From: Streptomyces sp. NBC_01262
GTDB taxonomy: Bacteria > Actinomycetota > Actinomycetes > Streptomycetales > Streptomycetaceae
DNA length: 64,000 bases
Direction of reading: 5' to 3'
Assembly (NCBI RefSeq): GCF_036226365.1
Contig: NZ_CP108462.1
Coordinates: 6,091,501 to 6,155,500, forward strand
Position 1 is the stretch's first letter, and each line of letters begins with the position of its first letter. Below the pieces are notes generated by a model. The model did not search any database and had not been told where the DNA came from. It worked only from the letters and a program-made list of their open reading frames with translations. A program made the position numbers and the translations under genes. Below, one piece after another: positions 25,301-33,705 of the stretch.

Positions 25301-26224
25301 ATGCTGAAGTCCGGGAACGGCCGTCACCGCAAACCGCGCCAGGCGTCCACCGCAATGGTGGCTGTCGCGGCGACCGGGGCAGGGATGGCACTCCCACTCT
25401 TCGCTGCGAGCGGCGCGATGGCGGCCGATTCCAACGCCACCGACACGGCCAAGGTGAGCACGAACGTCTGGAACGCCGTCGCGCTGTGCGAGAGCGGCGG
25501 CGTGTGGAGCTCCAACACCGGCAACGGCTTCTTCGGCGGACTGCAGATCGTCCAGGAGTCCTGGGACAACTACGGCGGCGACGAGTACGCGGCGCGCCCC
25601 GACCTCGCCAGCCAGAACGAGCAGATATCCGTCGCCGAGACGATGCTCGACGAGCTCGGTCCGGACGCGTGGCCGACCTGCGCCGACAGCTCCGGCCTGC
25701 TGGCCGCGCTCGGGCTGGGCGACGCCACCGACGAGCCGTCGGACACCGCGACCGACACGGCGACCGACACCCCCACCGACGACGCGACCGACGGGACGAC
25801 GGACTCCGCGACCGACGACGCCGCTTCCTCCAGCCCGTCGTCCACCACGTCCGGCGACTCCGGCGAGTCCGCGTCGCCTTCCACCTCGACGTCCCCCTCC
25901 GCTTCGGCCAGGAACCAGGGACGGCACGCCAAGCCGGACGGGACGGAGACCTCGGGTTCCTCCGCCGCCACCGGCGCGACCCAGCAGGTGGCCCAGGCGA
26001 GAGCGGCCTGGGGGGAGCTCACCCGCACCACCGTCACGACCAAGTCGGCGACCTCCACCGCGGACGGGAAGCGTTACCGCGTCGAAGAGGGGGACACGCT
26101 GTGCGACATCGCCGCCGAGGAGCATGTGGCCGGCGGATGGCGCGCGCTGTACGAGGCCAACAAGGCGGTCATCGGTGACGATCCGAGTGCGATCCACTCC
26201 GGACAGTATCTGACGGTGGGCTAG
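25301..26224 (+). CDS. Resuscitation-promoting factor with LysM domain
   Basis: 307 residues. The signal peptide (ending near AMA) precedes an Rpf domain (NVWNAVALCESGGVWSSNTGNGFFGGLQIVQESW), with the catalytic Glu in CESGG, about 45-125. A long Thr/Asp/Ser-rich linker (DATDEPSDTATDTATDTPTD ...) follows, then a LysM domain (KRYRVEEGDTLCDIAAEEH ... YLTVG). It should cleave peptidoglycan during spore germination or growth while held to the wall by LysM. The ATG at 25301 has AGAAAGG upstream; the frame is open to 25166. It is followed by a second, shorter rpf gene. Confidence 0.93.
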   Translation: MLKSGNGRHRKPRQASTAMVAVAATGAGMALPLFAASGAMAADSNATDTAKVSTNVWNAVALCESGGVWSSNTGNGFFGGLQIVQESWDNYGGDEYAARPDLASQNEQISVAETMLDELGPDAWPTCADSSGLLAALGLGDATDEPSDTATDTATDTPTDDATDGTTDSATDDAASSSPSSTTSGDSGESASPSTSTSPSASARNQGRHAKPDGTETSGSSAATGATQQVAQARAAWGELTRTTVTTKSATSTADGKRYRVEEGDTLCDIAAEEHVAGGWRALYEANKAVIGDDPSAIHSGQYLTVG

Positions 26225-26420
26225 CTCGTGTGACAAGCCTCTCCCGGGGCTTTGGTTCCACGGTGTCCGTTCAGCACCTTTTCACCCGCTCTCACCTGGA
26301 ATTCTGTGAAATTCCCGGGTGGGAAAAGGCGGTTGAGTGCCGATCTTGGGGGGATTGTCCTGACGGCCCCGGTCTGTTTACGGTCGTCATCGCTCGCCAC
26401 TGCGGGCCCCGCCGGTCAGT

Positions 26421-26602
26421 ACGCCGAATCCTGCCGCCGACCGACGGGAACAGTCGACGCGAAAGCGCCGTAGGCAGGAGCGGGGGACCCAAGGTTCGCC
26501 GCCATGCGCATGAAGCGCATGGCTAGGGGTTAAGCAGCGCTGCGCATGCGGCGTTGCCGGGCACTCATCCGGCCCGAACCCGACAGCTGACCTCGCAGGC
26601 GT
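26421..26602 (+). ncRNA. ydaO-type cyclic-di-AMP riboswitch
   Basis: The leader of the short rpf gene has the consensus blocks of the ydaO/c-di-AMP aptamer: ACGCCGAATCCTGCC (26421-26435), GGCAGGAGCGGGGGACCCAA (26473-26492), GGTTAAGC, and near the end CCGACAGCTGACCTCGC. Stem P1 is ACGCC (26421-26425) with GGCGT (26598-26602). In S. coelicolor such a riboswitch controls an rpf gene next to eno (established). Binding of c-di-AMP normally turns expression off. The rpf ATG is 18 bases after P1. Confidence 0.93.
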
Positions 26603-26620
26603 CGGTGAGGAACCCAAGCA

Positions 26621-26974
26621 ATGCTTCGTCGTGTCTCGAACGCCTCCAAGTCCGTCCGTCTCGCCGTTCTCGGCGCCATCGCCACCACCGCCGTCGCGGT
26701 GCCGCTGATGACCGCCACGACCGCCTCCGCCGCCACCACCTCCGCGTGGAACCGGGTCGCGATGTGCGAGTCCACCGGCAACTGGAGCATCAACACGGGC
26801 AACGGCTTCTACGGTGGCCTGCAGTTCACCAACTCCACCTGGAAGGCTTTCGGCGGTACCAAGTACGCCGCCCGCGCGGACCTGGCCACCAAGTCCCAGC
26901 AGATAGCCATCGCCGAGAAGGTGCTGGCCGTCCAGGGCAAGGGCGCCTGGCCCGTGTGCGGCAAGAACCTCTGA
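26621..26974 (+). CDS. Resuscitation-promoting factor, Rpf domain only
   Basis: 117 residues. Signal peptide (to about residue 38, ASA), then a single Rpf domain: TSAWNRVAMCESTGNWSINTGNGFYGGLQFTNSTW, with the catalytic Glu in CEST and two Cys at either end of the domain. There is no LysM or other wall anchor, so it should diffuse freely. It is expressed from a c-di-AMP riboswitch leader, with GTGAGGA as the ribosome site. It lies directly upstream of eno. Confidence 0.95.
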   Translation: MLRRVSNASKSVRLAVLGAIATTAVAVPLMTATTASAATTSAWNRVAMCESTGNWSINTGNGFYGGLQFTNSTWKAFGGTKYAARADLATKSQQIAIAEKVLAVQGKGAWPVCGKNL

Positions 26975-27072
26975 TCCCTCGGATCTCTCCGATCCCTCTG
27001 ATCCCCTCCGATCCCTCGGATCCCGCGGATCTCCTGGACCGGGCGCGCTCATCCATCGAGCGTGCCCGGTCC
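26975..27072 (+). terminator. GATCC-rich repeat and terminator hairpin after rpf
   Basis: Right after the rpf stop come six near-tandem units of the form GATCCCTCnGATC (26973-27032). A 15-bp stem with one G-T pair follows: left arm 27036-27050, loop ATCCATC, right arm 27058-27072, then GCGCTTTT. The hairpin is a convincing intrinsic terminator separating rpf from eno. Confidence 0.8.
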
Positions 27073-27134
27073 GCGCTTTTCGCGTCGGTTAGGCTCAGCA
27101 CGAAAAAGAAGAGACATCCCAGAAGGAGACTCAC

Positions 27135-28415
27135 GTGCCGTCCATCGACGTCGTCGTAGCCCGGGAAATCCTCGACTCGCGAGGCAACCCCACCGTCGAG
27201 GTCGAGGTCGGCCTCGACGACGGCAGCACCGGTCGTGCCGCCGTTCCGTCCGGCGCCTCCACGGGCGCCTTCGAGGCCCTCGAGCTCCGCGACGGTGACA
27301 AGAGCCGTTACCTCGGCAAGGGCGTGGAGAAGGCCGTCCTCGCCGTCATCGAGCAGATCGGCCCGGAGCTGGTCGGCTACGACGCCACCGAGCAGCGCCT
27401 CATCGACCAGGCCATGTTCGACCTGGACGCCACCCCCGACAAGTCCTCCCTCGGCGCCAACGCCATCCTCGGCGTCTCGCTGGCCGTGGCCCACGCCGCG
27501 TCGGAGGCCTCCGACCTGCCGCTGTTCAGGTACCTCGGCGGTCCCAACGCGCACGTCCTGCCCGTCCCGATGATGAACATCCTCAACGGTGGCTCCCACG
27601 CCGACTCCAACGTCGACATCCAGGAGTTCATGATCGCCCCGATCGGCGCGGAGTCCTTCTCCGAGGCCCTGCGCTGGGGCGCCGAGGTCTACCACACCCT
27701 CAAGGCGGTCCTGAAGGAGCGCGGCCTGTCCACGGGCCTGGGCGACGAGGGCGGCTTCGCGCCCAACCTCGACTCCAACCGCGCCGCCCTCGACCTCATC
27801 GTCGAGGCCATCAAGAAGGCCGGCTACACCCCCGGCCAGGACATCGCGCTCGCGCTCGACGTCGCCGCGTCCGAGTTCTACAAGGACGGCAAGTACCAGT
27901 TCGAGGGCAAGGAGCGCTCGGCCGCCGAGATGACCGAGTACTACGAGGAGCTCGTCGCCGCGTACCCGCTGGTCTCCGTCGAGGACCCGCTGTTCGAGGA
28001 CGACTGGGCCGGCTGGAAGGTCCTCACCGACCGGCTCGGCGACAAGGTGCAGATCGTCGGCGACGACCTGTTCGTCACCAACCCCGAGCGCCTGCAGAAG
28101 GGCATCGACAACGCCACGGCCAACGCGCTGCTGGTCAAGGTCAACCAGATCGGCTCCCTGACCGAGACCCTCGACGCCGTCGAGCTCGCCCAGCGCAGCG
28201 GCTACAAGTGCATGATGTCCCACCGCTCCGGCGAGACCGAGGACGTCACCATCGCCGACCTGGCCGTCGCCACCAACTGCGGCCAGATCAAGACGGGCGC
28301 CCCCGCGCGCAGCGAGCGCGTCGCCAAGTACAACCAGCTCCTGCGCATCGAGGAGATCCTCGACGACGCGGCGGTCTACGCGGGCCGCTCCGCCTTCCCC
28401 CGCTTCAAGGGCTGA
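27135..28415 (+). CDS. eno: Enolase
   Basis: 426 residues, the standard length. Converts 2-phosphoglycerate to phosphoenolpyruvate. Family motifs: AREILDSRGNPTVEVEV at the start, GGSHADSNVDIQEFM, GLGDEGGFAPNL, metal ligands in ALDVAAS, SVEDPLFEDDW and GDDLFVTN, then the catalytic VKVNQIGSLTE and MMSHRSGETED. The GTG start follows AAGGAG. Complete. The gene is flanked by its own strong terminator at 28423-28461. Confidence 0.99.
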   Translation: MPSIDVVVAREILDSRGNPTVEVEVGLDDGSTGRAAVPSGASTGAFEALELRDGDKSRYLGKGVEKAVLAVIEQIGPELVGYDATEQRLIDQAMFDLDATPDKSSLGANAILGVSLAVAHAASEASDLPLFRYLGGPNAHVLPVPMMNILNGGSHADSNVDIQEFMIAPIGAESFSEALRWGAEVYHTLKAVLKERGLSTGLGDEGGFAPNLDSNRAALDLIVEAIKKAGYTPGQDIALALDVAASEFYKDGKYQFEGKERSAAEMTEYYEELVAAYPLVSVEDPLFEDDWAGWKVLTDRLGDKVQIVGDDLFVTNPERLQKGIDNATANALLVKVNQIGSLTETLDAVELAQRSGYKCMMSHRSGETEDVTIADLAVATNCGQIKTGAPARSERVAKYNQLLRIEEILDDAAVYAGRSAFPRFKG

Positions 28416-28422
28416 CGGCAGG

Positions 28423-28461
28423 CCGCGGCCACCTTACGGCCCGGCCGTAAGGTGGCCGCGG
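28423..28461 (+). terminator. Perfect 19-bp palindromic terminator after eno
   Basis: Arms 28423-28441 and 28443-28461 (outer part CCGCGGCCACCTTACGG and complement) are perfect, with a single-base centre, so the RNA loop is formed by opening the inner pairs. It begins 8 bases after the eno stop. Confidence 0.85.
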
Positions 28462-28503
28462 GCGCAGCCGCCGACCCAACCGCGAACCCCACCGGAGGTG
28501 CAC

Positions 28504-29031
28504 GTGCCGGACCGCTTCTCCACCGCGACGCGGATCCGCGCCCTCGGCGCGCAGGCGCAGGCGCGGGTGTACCGGGCGACGGGCCGGGGGCCGGCGGTGC
28601 CGGCGCCGCCGCCGCGCAGGAACCGGCTGACGGGCCGGGCGGCCGTACTGGCGCTCGTGCTGTGCGCGCTGGTGGTCGCGCTGGCGTACCCGATGCGGCA
28701 GTACATCGCACAGCGCTCGCAGATCGCCGACCAGCGCAAGCAGGCGCAGGAGGCGCAGAAGCGGGTGGAGGAGCTGCGCGAGGAGAAGGCGCGGTGGCAG
28801 GATCCGGCGTATGTACGCAGCCGGGCGCGGGAGCGCCTGAACTACGTACTGCCGGGCGAGACGGGCTTCACCGTGGTGGGCCCGTCGCAGTCCGCCACGG
28901 CCGACGACAGCGCGGACCGGCACGACGCGAACGACACCGCGGCGCTGCGCGCCTGGTACGCGAACCTCTGGGACGGCGTGGACCGCGCCGACGCACAGGC
29001 CGCGCGGGCCGCGCAGGCCGACCAACGCTAA
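28504..29031 (+). CDS. divIC: Septum formation initiator, DivIC/FtsB type
   Basis: 175 residues. One TM helix (AVLALVLCALVVALAYPM, about 42-60) is followed directly by a coiled coil (QIADQRKQAQEAQKRVEELREEKARWQDPAYVRSRARERLNYVLPGE). This is the DivIC/FtsB signature and includes the conserved W-x-DPAYV-x-x-x-AR block. It bridges FtsL and FtsQ/DivIB in the divisome. The GTG at 28504 is preferred because GGAGG (28494-28498) sits five bases upstream, whereas the GTG at 28498 overlaps it. Its place after eno is conserved in actinobacteria. Confidence 0.92.
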   Translation: MPDRFSTATRIRALGAQAQARVYRATGRGPAVPAPPPRRNRLTGRAAVLALVLCALVVALAYPMRQYIAQRSQIADQRKQAQEAQKRVEELREEKARWQDPAYVRSRARERLNYVLPGETGFTVVGPSQSATADDSADRHDANDTAALRAWYANLWDGVDRADAQAARAAQADQR

Positions 29032-29056
29032 CGAACGGCACGAGAAGACACCCCGC

Positions 29057-29593
29057 ATGGACACGCCCCCCGCCCCCACCCCGCGCACCCTGCCCACCGA
29101 AGCGGACATCGCCGCCTTCAAGGAGCAGCTGGGCCGCCCGCCGCGCGGCCTGCGCGCGATCGCGCACCGCTGCCCGTGCGGCAACCCGGACGTGGTCGAG
29201 ACCCAGCCCCGCCTGGAGGACGGCACGCCGTTCCCGACCCTGTACTACCTCACGTGCCCGCGCGCGGCCTCCGCGATCGGCACGCTGGAGGCGGACGGCG
29301 TCATGAAGGAGATGACGGCCCGCCTCGCCGAGGACCCGGAGCTGGCGGCCGCGTACCGGGCGGCGCACGAGGACTACATCAGCCGCCGCGACGCCATCGA
29401 GGTCCTGGAGGGCTTCCCGAGCGCGGGCGGCATGCCGGACCGGGTGAAGTGCCTGCACGTGCTGGTCGGCCACTCGCTCGCGGCCGGCCCCGGGGTGAAC
29501 CCGCTGGGCGACGAGGCGATCGCGATGCTGCCGCAGTGGTGGCAGAAGGGCCCGTGCGTGACGCCTCCCGTCGCTCCGGAGGAGAACGCGTGA
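29057..29593 (+). CDS. DUF501 protein
   Basis: 178 residues of a conserved actinobacterial family found between divIC and ppx. Marks: EQLGRPPRGLRAIAHRCPCGNPDVVETQPRL, YYLTCPRA, and KCLHVLVGHSLAAGPGVNPLGDEAI. The conserved Cys/His residues (HRCPCG, TCPR, KCLH) suggest a metal site. Molecular function is not established. Its stop overlaps the ppx GTG by 4 bases. Confidence 0.93.
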   Translation: MDTPPAPTPRTLPTEADIAAFKEQLGRPPRGLRAIAHRCPCGNPDVVETQPRLEDGTPFPTLYYLTCPRAASAIGTLEADGVMKEMTARLAEDPELAAAYRAAHEDYISRRDAIEVLEGFPSAGGMPDRVKCLHVLVGHSLAAGPGVNPLGDEAIAMLPQWWQKGPCVTPPVAPEENA

Positions 29594-30540
29594 CGCGGGT
29601 CGCCGCCGTCGACTGCGGTACGAACTCCATCCGCCTGCTCGTCGCCGACGCGGACCCCGCCACCGGCGTGATCGAGGACCTGGACCGCCGGATGACCATC
29701 GTCCGGCTCGGCCAGGACGTGGACCGTACGGGCCGGCTCGCGCCGGAGGCGCTGGAGCGGACCTTCGCCGCGTGCCGTGAGTACGCCGCCGTGATCGGGG
29801 AACTGGGCGCGGAGCACGTCCGGTTCGTGGCGACCTCGGCCTCGCGCGACGCCTCGAACCGCGAGGACTTCGTGCGCGGGGTCGTGGACATCCTGGGCGT
29901 GGAGCCCGAGGTGATCACGGGGGAGCAGGAGGCGGAGTTCTCCTTCACCGGGGCGACGAAGGAGCTGACCGGCCGGGACGACCTGGCGAAGCCCTACCTG
30001 GTCGTGGACATCGGCGGCGGCTCCACGGAGTTCGTGGTCGGCGACGACACGGTCATCGCCGCCCGCTCGGTCGACATCGGCTGCGTGCGCATGACCGAGC
30101 GCCACCTGGTCCGCGACGGCCGGGTCGTCGACCCGCCGACGCCCGGCGCGGTCGCCGCGATGAAGGCCGACATCAACGCGGCTCTGGACCTGGCGGAAGA
30201 GACGGTCCCGCTCAAGCAGGCCCGTACGCTCGTCGGGCTCGCCGGATCCGTCACGACGGTGGCCGCGATCGCGCTGGGCCTGGCGGAGTACGACGCGGCG
30301 GCGATCCACCACTCCCGCATCCCGGTCGGCCGGGTCCGGGAGATCACCGGGCAGTTGCTGTCGGCCACGCACGAGCAGCGCGCCGGGATCCCGGTGCTGC
30401 ACCCGGGGCGGGTCGACGTCATCGGCGCGGGGGCGCTGGTGCTGCTGGAGATCATGGAGCGGACCGGGGCGCAGGAAGTCGTGGTCAGCGAGCACGACAT
30501 CCTCGACGGCATCGCCTGGAGCATCGCCGCGCGGGCCTGA
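29590..30540 (+). CDS. ppx: Exopolyphosphatase / pppGpp phosphohydrolase (Ppx/GppA)
   Basis: 316 residues, the short actinobacterial form. ASKHA-type ATPase fold: VAAVDCGTNSIRLLVAD (phosphate 1), VTGEQEAEF, the catalytic-site YLVVDIGGGSTEFVVG (phosphate 2) and GLAGSVTTVAAI. It degrades inorganic polyphosphate and perhaps pppGpp. The GTG start overlaps the DUF501 stop. The C-terminal regulatory domain of proteobacterial Ppx is absent, as usual in the group. Confidence 0.95.
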   Translation: MTRVAAVDCGTNSIRLLVADADPATGVIEDLDRRMTIVRLGQDVDRTGRLAPEALERTFAACREYAAVIGELGAEHVRFVATSASRDASNREDFVRGVVDILGVEPEVITGEQEAEFSFTGATKELTGRDDLAKPYLVVDIGGGSTEFVVGDDTVIAARSVDIGCVRMTERHLVRDGRVVDPPTPGAVAAMKADINAALDLAEETVPLKQARTLVGLAGSVTTVAAIALGLAEYDAAAIHHSRIPVGRVREITGQLLSATHEQRAGIPVLHPGRVDVIGAGALVLLEIMERTGAQEVVVSEHDILDGIAWSIAARA

Positions 30541-30549
30541 GATTTTGTT

Positions 30550-30565
30550 TGTGAAACTCTTCACA
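30550..30565 (+). promoter_or_regulatory. Rex operator upstream of ndh
   Basis: TGTGAAACTCTTCACA is a perfect TGTGAA-N4-TTCACA palindrome, matching the Rex consensus TGTGAACGCGTTCACA (established in S. coelicolor for respiratory genes). Rex releases DNA at high NADH, so an NADH dehydrogenase downstream is the expected target. The site lies 286 bases before the ndh ATG. Confidence 0.85.
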
Positions 30566-30850
30566 TGAAGTTCCGGCCCTGTGGCCCAGTTTTCCAAGGC
30601 CGCAGGGTCGGCAGGCCCCGCAAACCCTTAGCCAACACGTGTTTCCACCACATTGCGCAACCCTGTACCCAGGGCTCTCGCACAGGAATCTCCGCACTTC
30701 AAAGTGGTCGCTCAACGCCCGCACCAGGCCGCGGGTTCCCCCTCGGCGCTGTGGCCCTGATCACGAAGCGGCGCAGTGTAGCAGAACGGTCCGGAGAGCT
30801 TGTGAAGGGGCTCACGAGCCCCCCTTTAGGGCGTGGTGAATACTCGAATC
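30566..30850 (+). promoter_or_regulatory. Long leader of ndh
   Basis: About 285 non-coding bases. A tight hairpin GGGGCTCACGAGCCCC (30807-30822) followed by CCTTTA lies just before the coding region. A weak promoter, TTGTGA (30800-30805), 19 bases, TTTAGG (30825-30830), could give a second, nearly leaderless transcript. No clear ribosome site is seen before the ATG at 30851. Confidence 0.4.
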
Positions 30851-32242
30851 ATGAGCACCACGGAGCGTCCCAGGATCCTCGTAGTAGGCGGTGGGTACGT
30901 CGGCCTGTACGCGGCCCGGCGCATCCTCAAGAAGATGCGGTACGGCGAGGCGACCGTCACCGTCGTCGACCCGCGTTCGTACATGACGTACCAGCCCTTC
31001 CTCCCCGAGGCCGCGGCCGGCAACATCTCGCCGCGCCACGTCGTGGTGCCGCTGCGCCGCGTACTGCCCAAGGCGGAGGTCCTCACCGGCCGGGTCACCA
31101 CCATCGACCAGGACCGCAAGGTCGCGCTCGTCGAGCCGCTCGTGGGCGAGTCCTACGAGCTGCCGTTCGACTACCTGGTCATCGCGCTCGGCGCGGTCTC
31201 CCGCACCTTCCCGATCCCCGGCCTGGCCGAGAACGGCATCGGTCTGAAGGGCGTCGAGGAGGCCATCGGCCTGCGCAACCACGTCCTTGAGCAGCTCGAC
31301 AAGGCCGAGTCCACGAACGACGAGGACATCCGCCGCAAGGCGCTCACCTTCGTCTTCGTCGGCGGCGGCTTCGCCGGCGCCGAGGCGATCGGCGAGATCG
31401 AGGACATGGCCCGGGACGCGGTCAAGTACTACCCGAGCCTCAAGCGCGAGGACATGCGCTTCATCCTCGTCGACGTCGCCGACAAGATCCTCCCCGAGGT
31501 CGGCCCGGAGCTCGGCGCCTGGGGCCTTGAGCACCTGCGCGAGCGCGGCATCGAGATCTACCTCAAGACCTCCATGAAGTCCTGCGTCGACAAGCACGTC
31601 GTGCTCGACAACGGCCTTGAGGTCGACGCCTCCACCCTGGTCTGGACGGCCGGCGTCAAGCCCAACCCGGCGCTGGCCAAGTTCGGCCTGCCGCTCGGCC
31701 CGCGCGGCCACGTGGACACCGCCCCGACCCTCCAGGTCCAGGGCACCGACTACATCTGGTCCGGCGGCGACAACGCCCAGGTCCCCGACCTCGCCTCCGG
31801 CCCCGGCGCCTGGTGCCCGCCCAACGCCCAGCACGCGCTGCGCCAGGCCAAGGTCCTCGGCGACAACGTCATCTCCGGCATGCGGGGCTTCCCCCAGGCC
31901 GAGTACAAGCACGCCAACGCCGGCGCCGTCGCCGGTCTCGGCCTGCACAAGGGCGTCGCCCTGATCCGCGTCGGCAAGATCAAGCTGAAGTTCAAGGGCC
32001 GCCTCGCCTGGTACTTCCACCGTGGCTACCACGGCATGGCCGTACCGACCTTCAACCGCAAGATCCGCGTCCTCGCCGACTGGACCCTCGCGATGTTCCT
32101 CAAGCGCGAGGTCGTCTCCCTGGGCGCCATGGAGAACCCCCGCGAGGAGTTCTACGAGGCCGCCAAGCCGGCCCCGGCCCCCGCCGCGGCGGCCGCCCCG
32201 GCCAAGGCCGAGGCGAAGACCGAGGAGAAGGCCAAGGCCTGA
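30851..32242 (+). CDS. ndh: Type II NADH dehydrogenase
   Basis: 463 residues. A two-dinucleotide-fold flavoprotein: FAD motif ILVVGGGYVGLYAARRIL near the start, YMTYQPFLPEAAAGNISPRH, NAD motif FVFVGGGFAGAEAIGE (about 170-185), TLVWTAGVKPNP and SGGDNAQVPD. It ends in an amphipathic membrane-binding region and an Ala/Lys/Glu-rich tail (APAAAAAPAKAEAKTEEKAKA). It feeds NADH electrons to menaquinone without proton pumping. ATG 30851 is chosen because it starts the conserved N-terminus; a GTG at 30833 is possible. Control by Rex is likely. Confidence 0.94.
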   Translation: MSTTERPRILVVGGGYVGLYAARRILKKMRYGEATVTVVDPRSYMTYQPFLPEAAAGNISPRHVVVPLRRVLPKAEVLTGRVTTIDQDRKVALVEPLVGESYELPFDYLVIALGAVSRTFPIPGLAENGIGLKGVEEAIGLRNHVLEQLDKAESTNDEDIRRKALTFVFVGGGFAGAEAIGEIEDMARDAVKYYPSLKREDMRFILVDVADKILPEVGPELGAWGLEHLRERGIEIYLKTSMKSCVDKHVVLDNGLEVDASTLVWTAGVKPNPALAKFGLPLGPRGHVDTAPTLQVQGTDYIWSGGDNAQVPDLASGPGAWCPPNAQHALRQAKVLGDNVISGMRGFPQAEYKHANAGAVAGLGLHKGVALIRVGKIKLKFKGRLAWYFHRGYHGMAVPTFNRKIRVLADWTLAMFLKREVVSLGAMENPREEFYEAAKPAPAPAAAAAPAKAEAKTEEKAKA

Positions 32243-32263
32243 TCCGCGCGGTACCGCAGCGCA

Positions 32264-32311
32264 TATGCCGAAGGGCGCCCGCCATCCGTGGTGCGGGCGC
32301 CCTTCGGCATA
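32264..32311 (+). terminator. Strong hairpin terminator after ndh
   Basis: Perfect 19-bp inverted repeat, arms 32264-32282 and 32293-32311 (core GCCGAAGGGCGCCCGC), loop of 10 bases, beginning 21 bases after the ndh stop. Confidence 0.85.
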
Positions 32312-32368
32312 CGTGCGTTCGCGGGATTACCGCCGTAACGTGCACATGTTTACGGACTGAGAGGAACC

Positions 32369-32382
32369 GTGAACCTGTTCAT
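32369..32382 (+). promoter_or_regulatory. Rex-like palindrome over the cfa ribosome-site region
   Basis: GTGAACCTGTTCAT matches the Rex half-sites GTGAAC/GTTCAC at 11 of 12 positions with correct spacing. It lies 16 bases before the start codon of the cyclopropane synthase gene and directly upstream of its GGAGG. Confidence 0.45.
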
Positions 32383-32397
32383 ACGGAGGTGCGCGCA

Positions 32398-33705
32398 ATG
32401 ACAAACGCGGCCGGACGACTGACCGCACTCGCCGAGCAGGCCCTGGGCACACCCTTCCCACTGCGCGTGCGCGCGTGGGACGGCAGCGAGGCAGGGCCGC
32501 CCGACATGCCCGCGCTCGTCGTACGCAACCGCCGGGCGCTGCGCCGCCTGCTCTGGAAGCCGGGCGAGCTGGGCCTGGCCCGCGCCTGGGTGGCCGGTGA
32601 GCTGGAGGTCGAGGGCGACCTGTACGAGGCGCTGGACCGGCTGACCGGGCTCTTCTGGGAGCGCGAGCAGTCGGCCCCCGACGGATCGCCCCGGCTGCGC
32701 GACGCCGTACGCGACCCGGCCACGTACCGCCTCGCCCGCGAGGCCCTCGCCCTGGCCGGCCCGGGGCTGCCGCCCCCGCCCCCGCCGGAGGAGGTGCGGC
32801 GGCGCAGCGGCATGCTGCACAGCCCGGTCCGCGACCGGCAGGCCATCAGCCACCACTACGACGTCGGCAACGACTTCTACGCCCTCGTGCTCGGCCCGTC
32901 CATGGTCTACTCCTGCGCCTACTTCGAGGACCGGGCGGCTTCCCTCGAGGACGCCCAGACCGCCAAGCTCGACCTCGTCTGCCGCAAGCTCGGCCTCCGC
33001 CCCGGCGAGCGGCTGCTGGACGTCGGCTGCGGGTGGGGCTCCCTCGTCCTGCACGCCGCCGAGCACTATGGCGTCCGCGCCACCGGCATCACGCTGTCCC
33101 GCGAACAGGCCGCGTACGCCCGCAAACGGGTCGCCGACGCCGGTCTGACCGACCGCATCGACATCCGCGTCCAGGACTACCGCGCCGTCACCGACGGCCC
33201 CTTCCACGCCATCTCCTCCATCGGCATGGCCGAGCACGTCGGCCGCGACCGCTACCGCGAGTACGCGGGTGTCCTGTACCGGCTGCTCGGGCCCGGCGGG
33301 CGGCTCCTCAACCACCAGATCGCCCGCCGGCCGGTCGCCGACGAGGACGCCTACCAGCTCGACGAGTTCATCGACCGCTACGTCTTCCCCGACGGCGAGC
33401 TCGCTCCCGTCGGCTCCACCGTCTCCCGCCTGGAGGAGGCCGGCTTCGAGGTCCGCGACGTCGAGGCCCTTCGTGAGCACTACGGCGTCACCCTGCGGCA
33501 CTGGGTCGCCAACCTGGAGGCCCGCTGGACCGAAGCCGTCCGTCTCGCCAGCCCGGGTCGGGCGAGGGTGTGGCGGCTGTACATGGCGGCTTGCGCCTTG
33601 TCCTTCGAGCGGAACCGGATCGGCGTGAACCAGGTGCTTGCGGTTCGGGCCGCGGCGGGTGGGGAGTCGGGGATGCCGCGCACGCGTGCGGCGTGGCTGG
33701 GGTGA
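32398..33705 (+). CDS. cfa: Cyclopropane-fatty-acyl-phospholipid synthase
   Basis: 435 residues. It uses SAM to methylenate unsaturated acyl chains of membrane lipids. The N-terminal lipid-binding part (about 1-130) precedes the methyltransferase: HYDVGNDFYALVLGPSMVYSCAYFED, SAM motif LLDVGCGWGS (Asp208), GITLSREQAAYARKR and SSIGMAEHVGRDRY. ATG 32398 is supported by GGAGG at 32385-32389; the frame is open upstream into ndh but unsupported there. Placement after ndh and a possible Rex site hint at redox-linked membrane remodelling. Confidence 0.93.
   Translation: MTNAAGRLTALAEQALGTPFPLRVRAWDGSEAGPPDMPALVVRNRRALRRLLWKPGELGLARAWVAGELEVEGDLYEALDRLTGLFWEREQSAPDGSPRLRDAVRDPATYRLAREALALAGPGLPPPPPPEEVRRRSGMLHSPVRDRQAISHHYDVGNDFYALVLGPSMVYSCAYFEDRAASLEDAQTAKLDLVCRKLGLRPGERLLDVGCGWGSLVLHAAEHYGVRATGITLSREQAAYARKRVADAGLTDRIDIRVQDYRAVTDGPFHAISSIGMAEHVGRDRYREYAGVLYRLLGPGGRLLNHQIARRPVADEDAYQLDEFIDRYVFPDGELAPVGSTVSRLEEAGFEVRDVEALREHYGVTLRHWVANLEARWTEAVRLASPGRARVWRLYMAACALSFERNRIGVNQVLAVRAAAGGESGMPRTRAAWLG

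Noticed and set aside
26225..26620. Antisense small RNA against rpf as reported in S. coelicolor
   Set aside because: No minus-strand promoter could be supported from sequence.
31813..32397. Upstream extension of the cfa frame
   Set aside because: Runs inside ndh and across its terminator; the ATG at 32398 has a ribosome site and starts the conserved domain.
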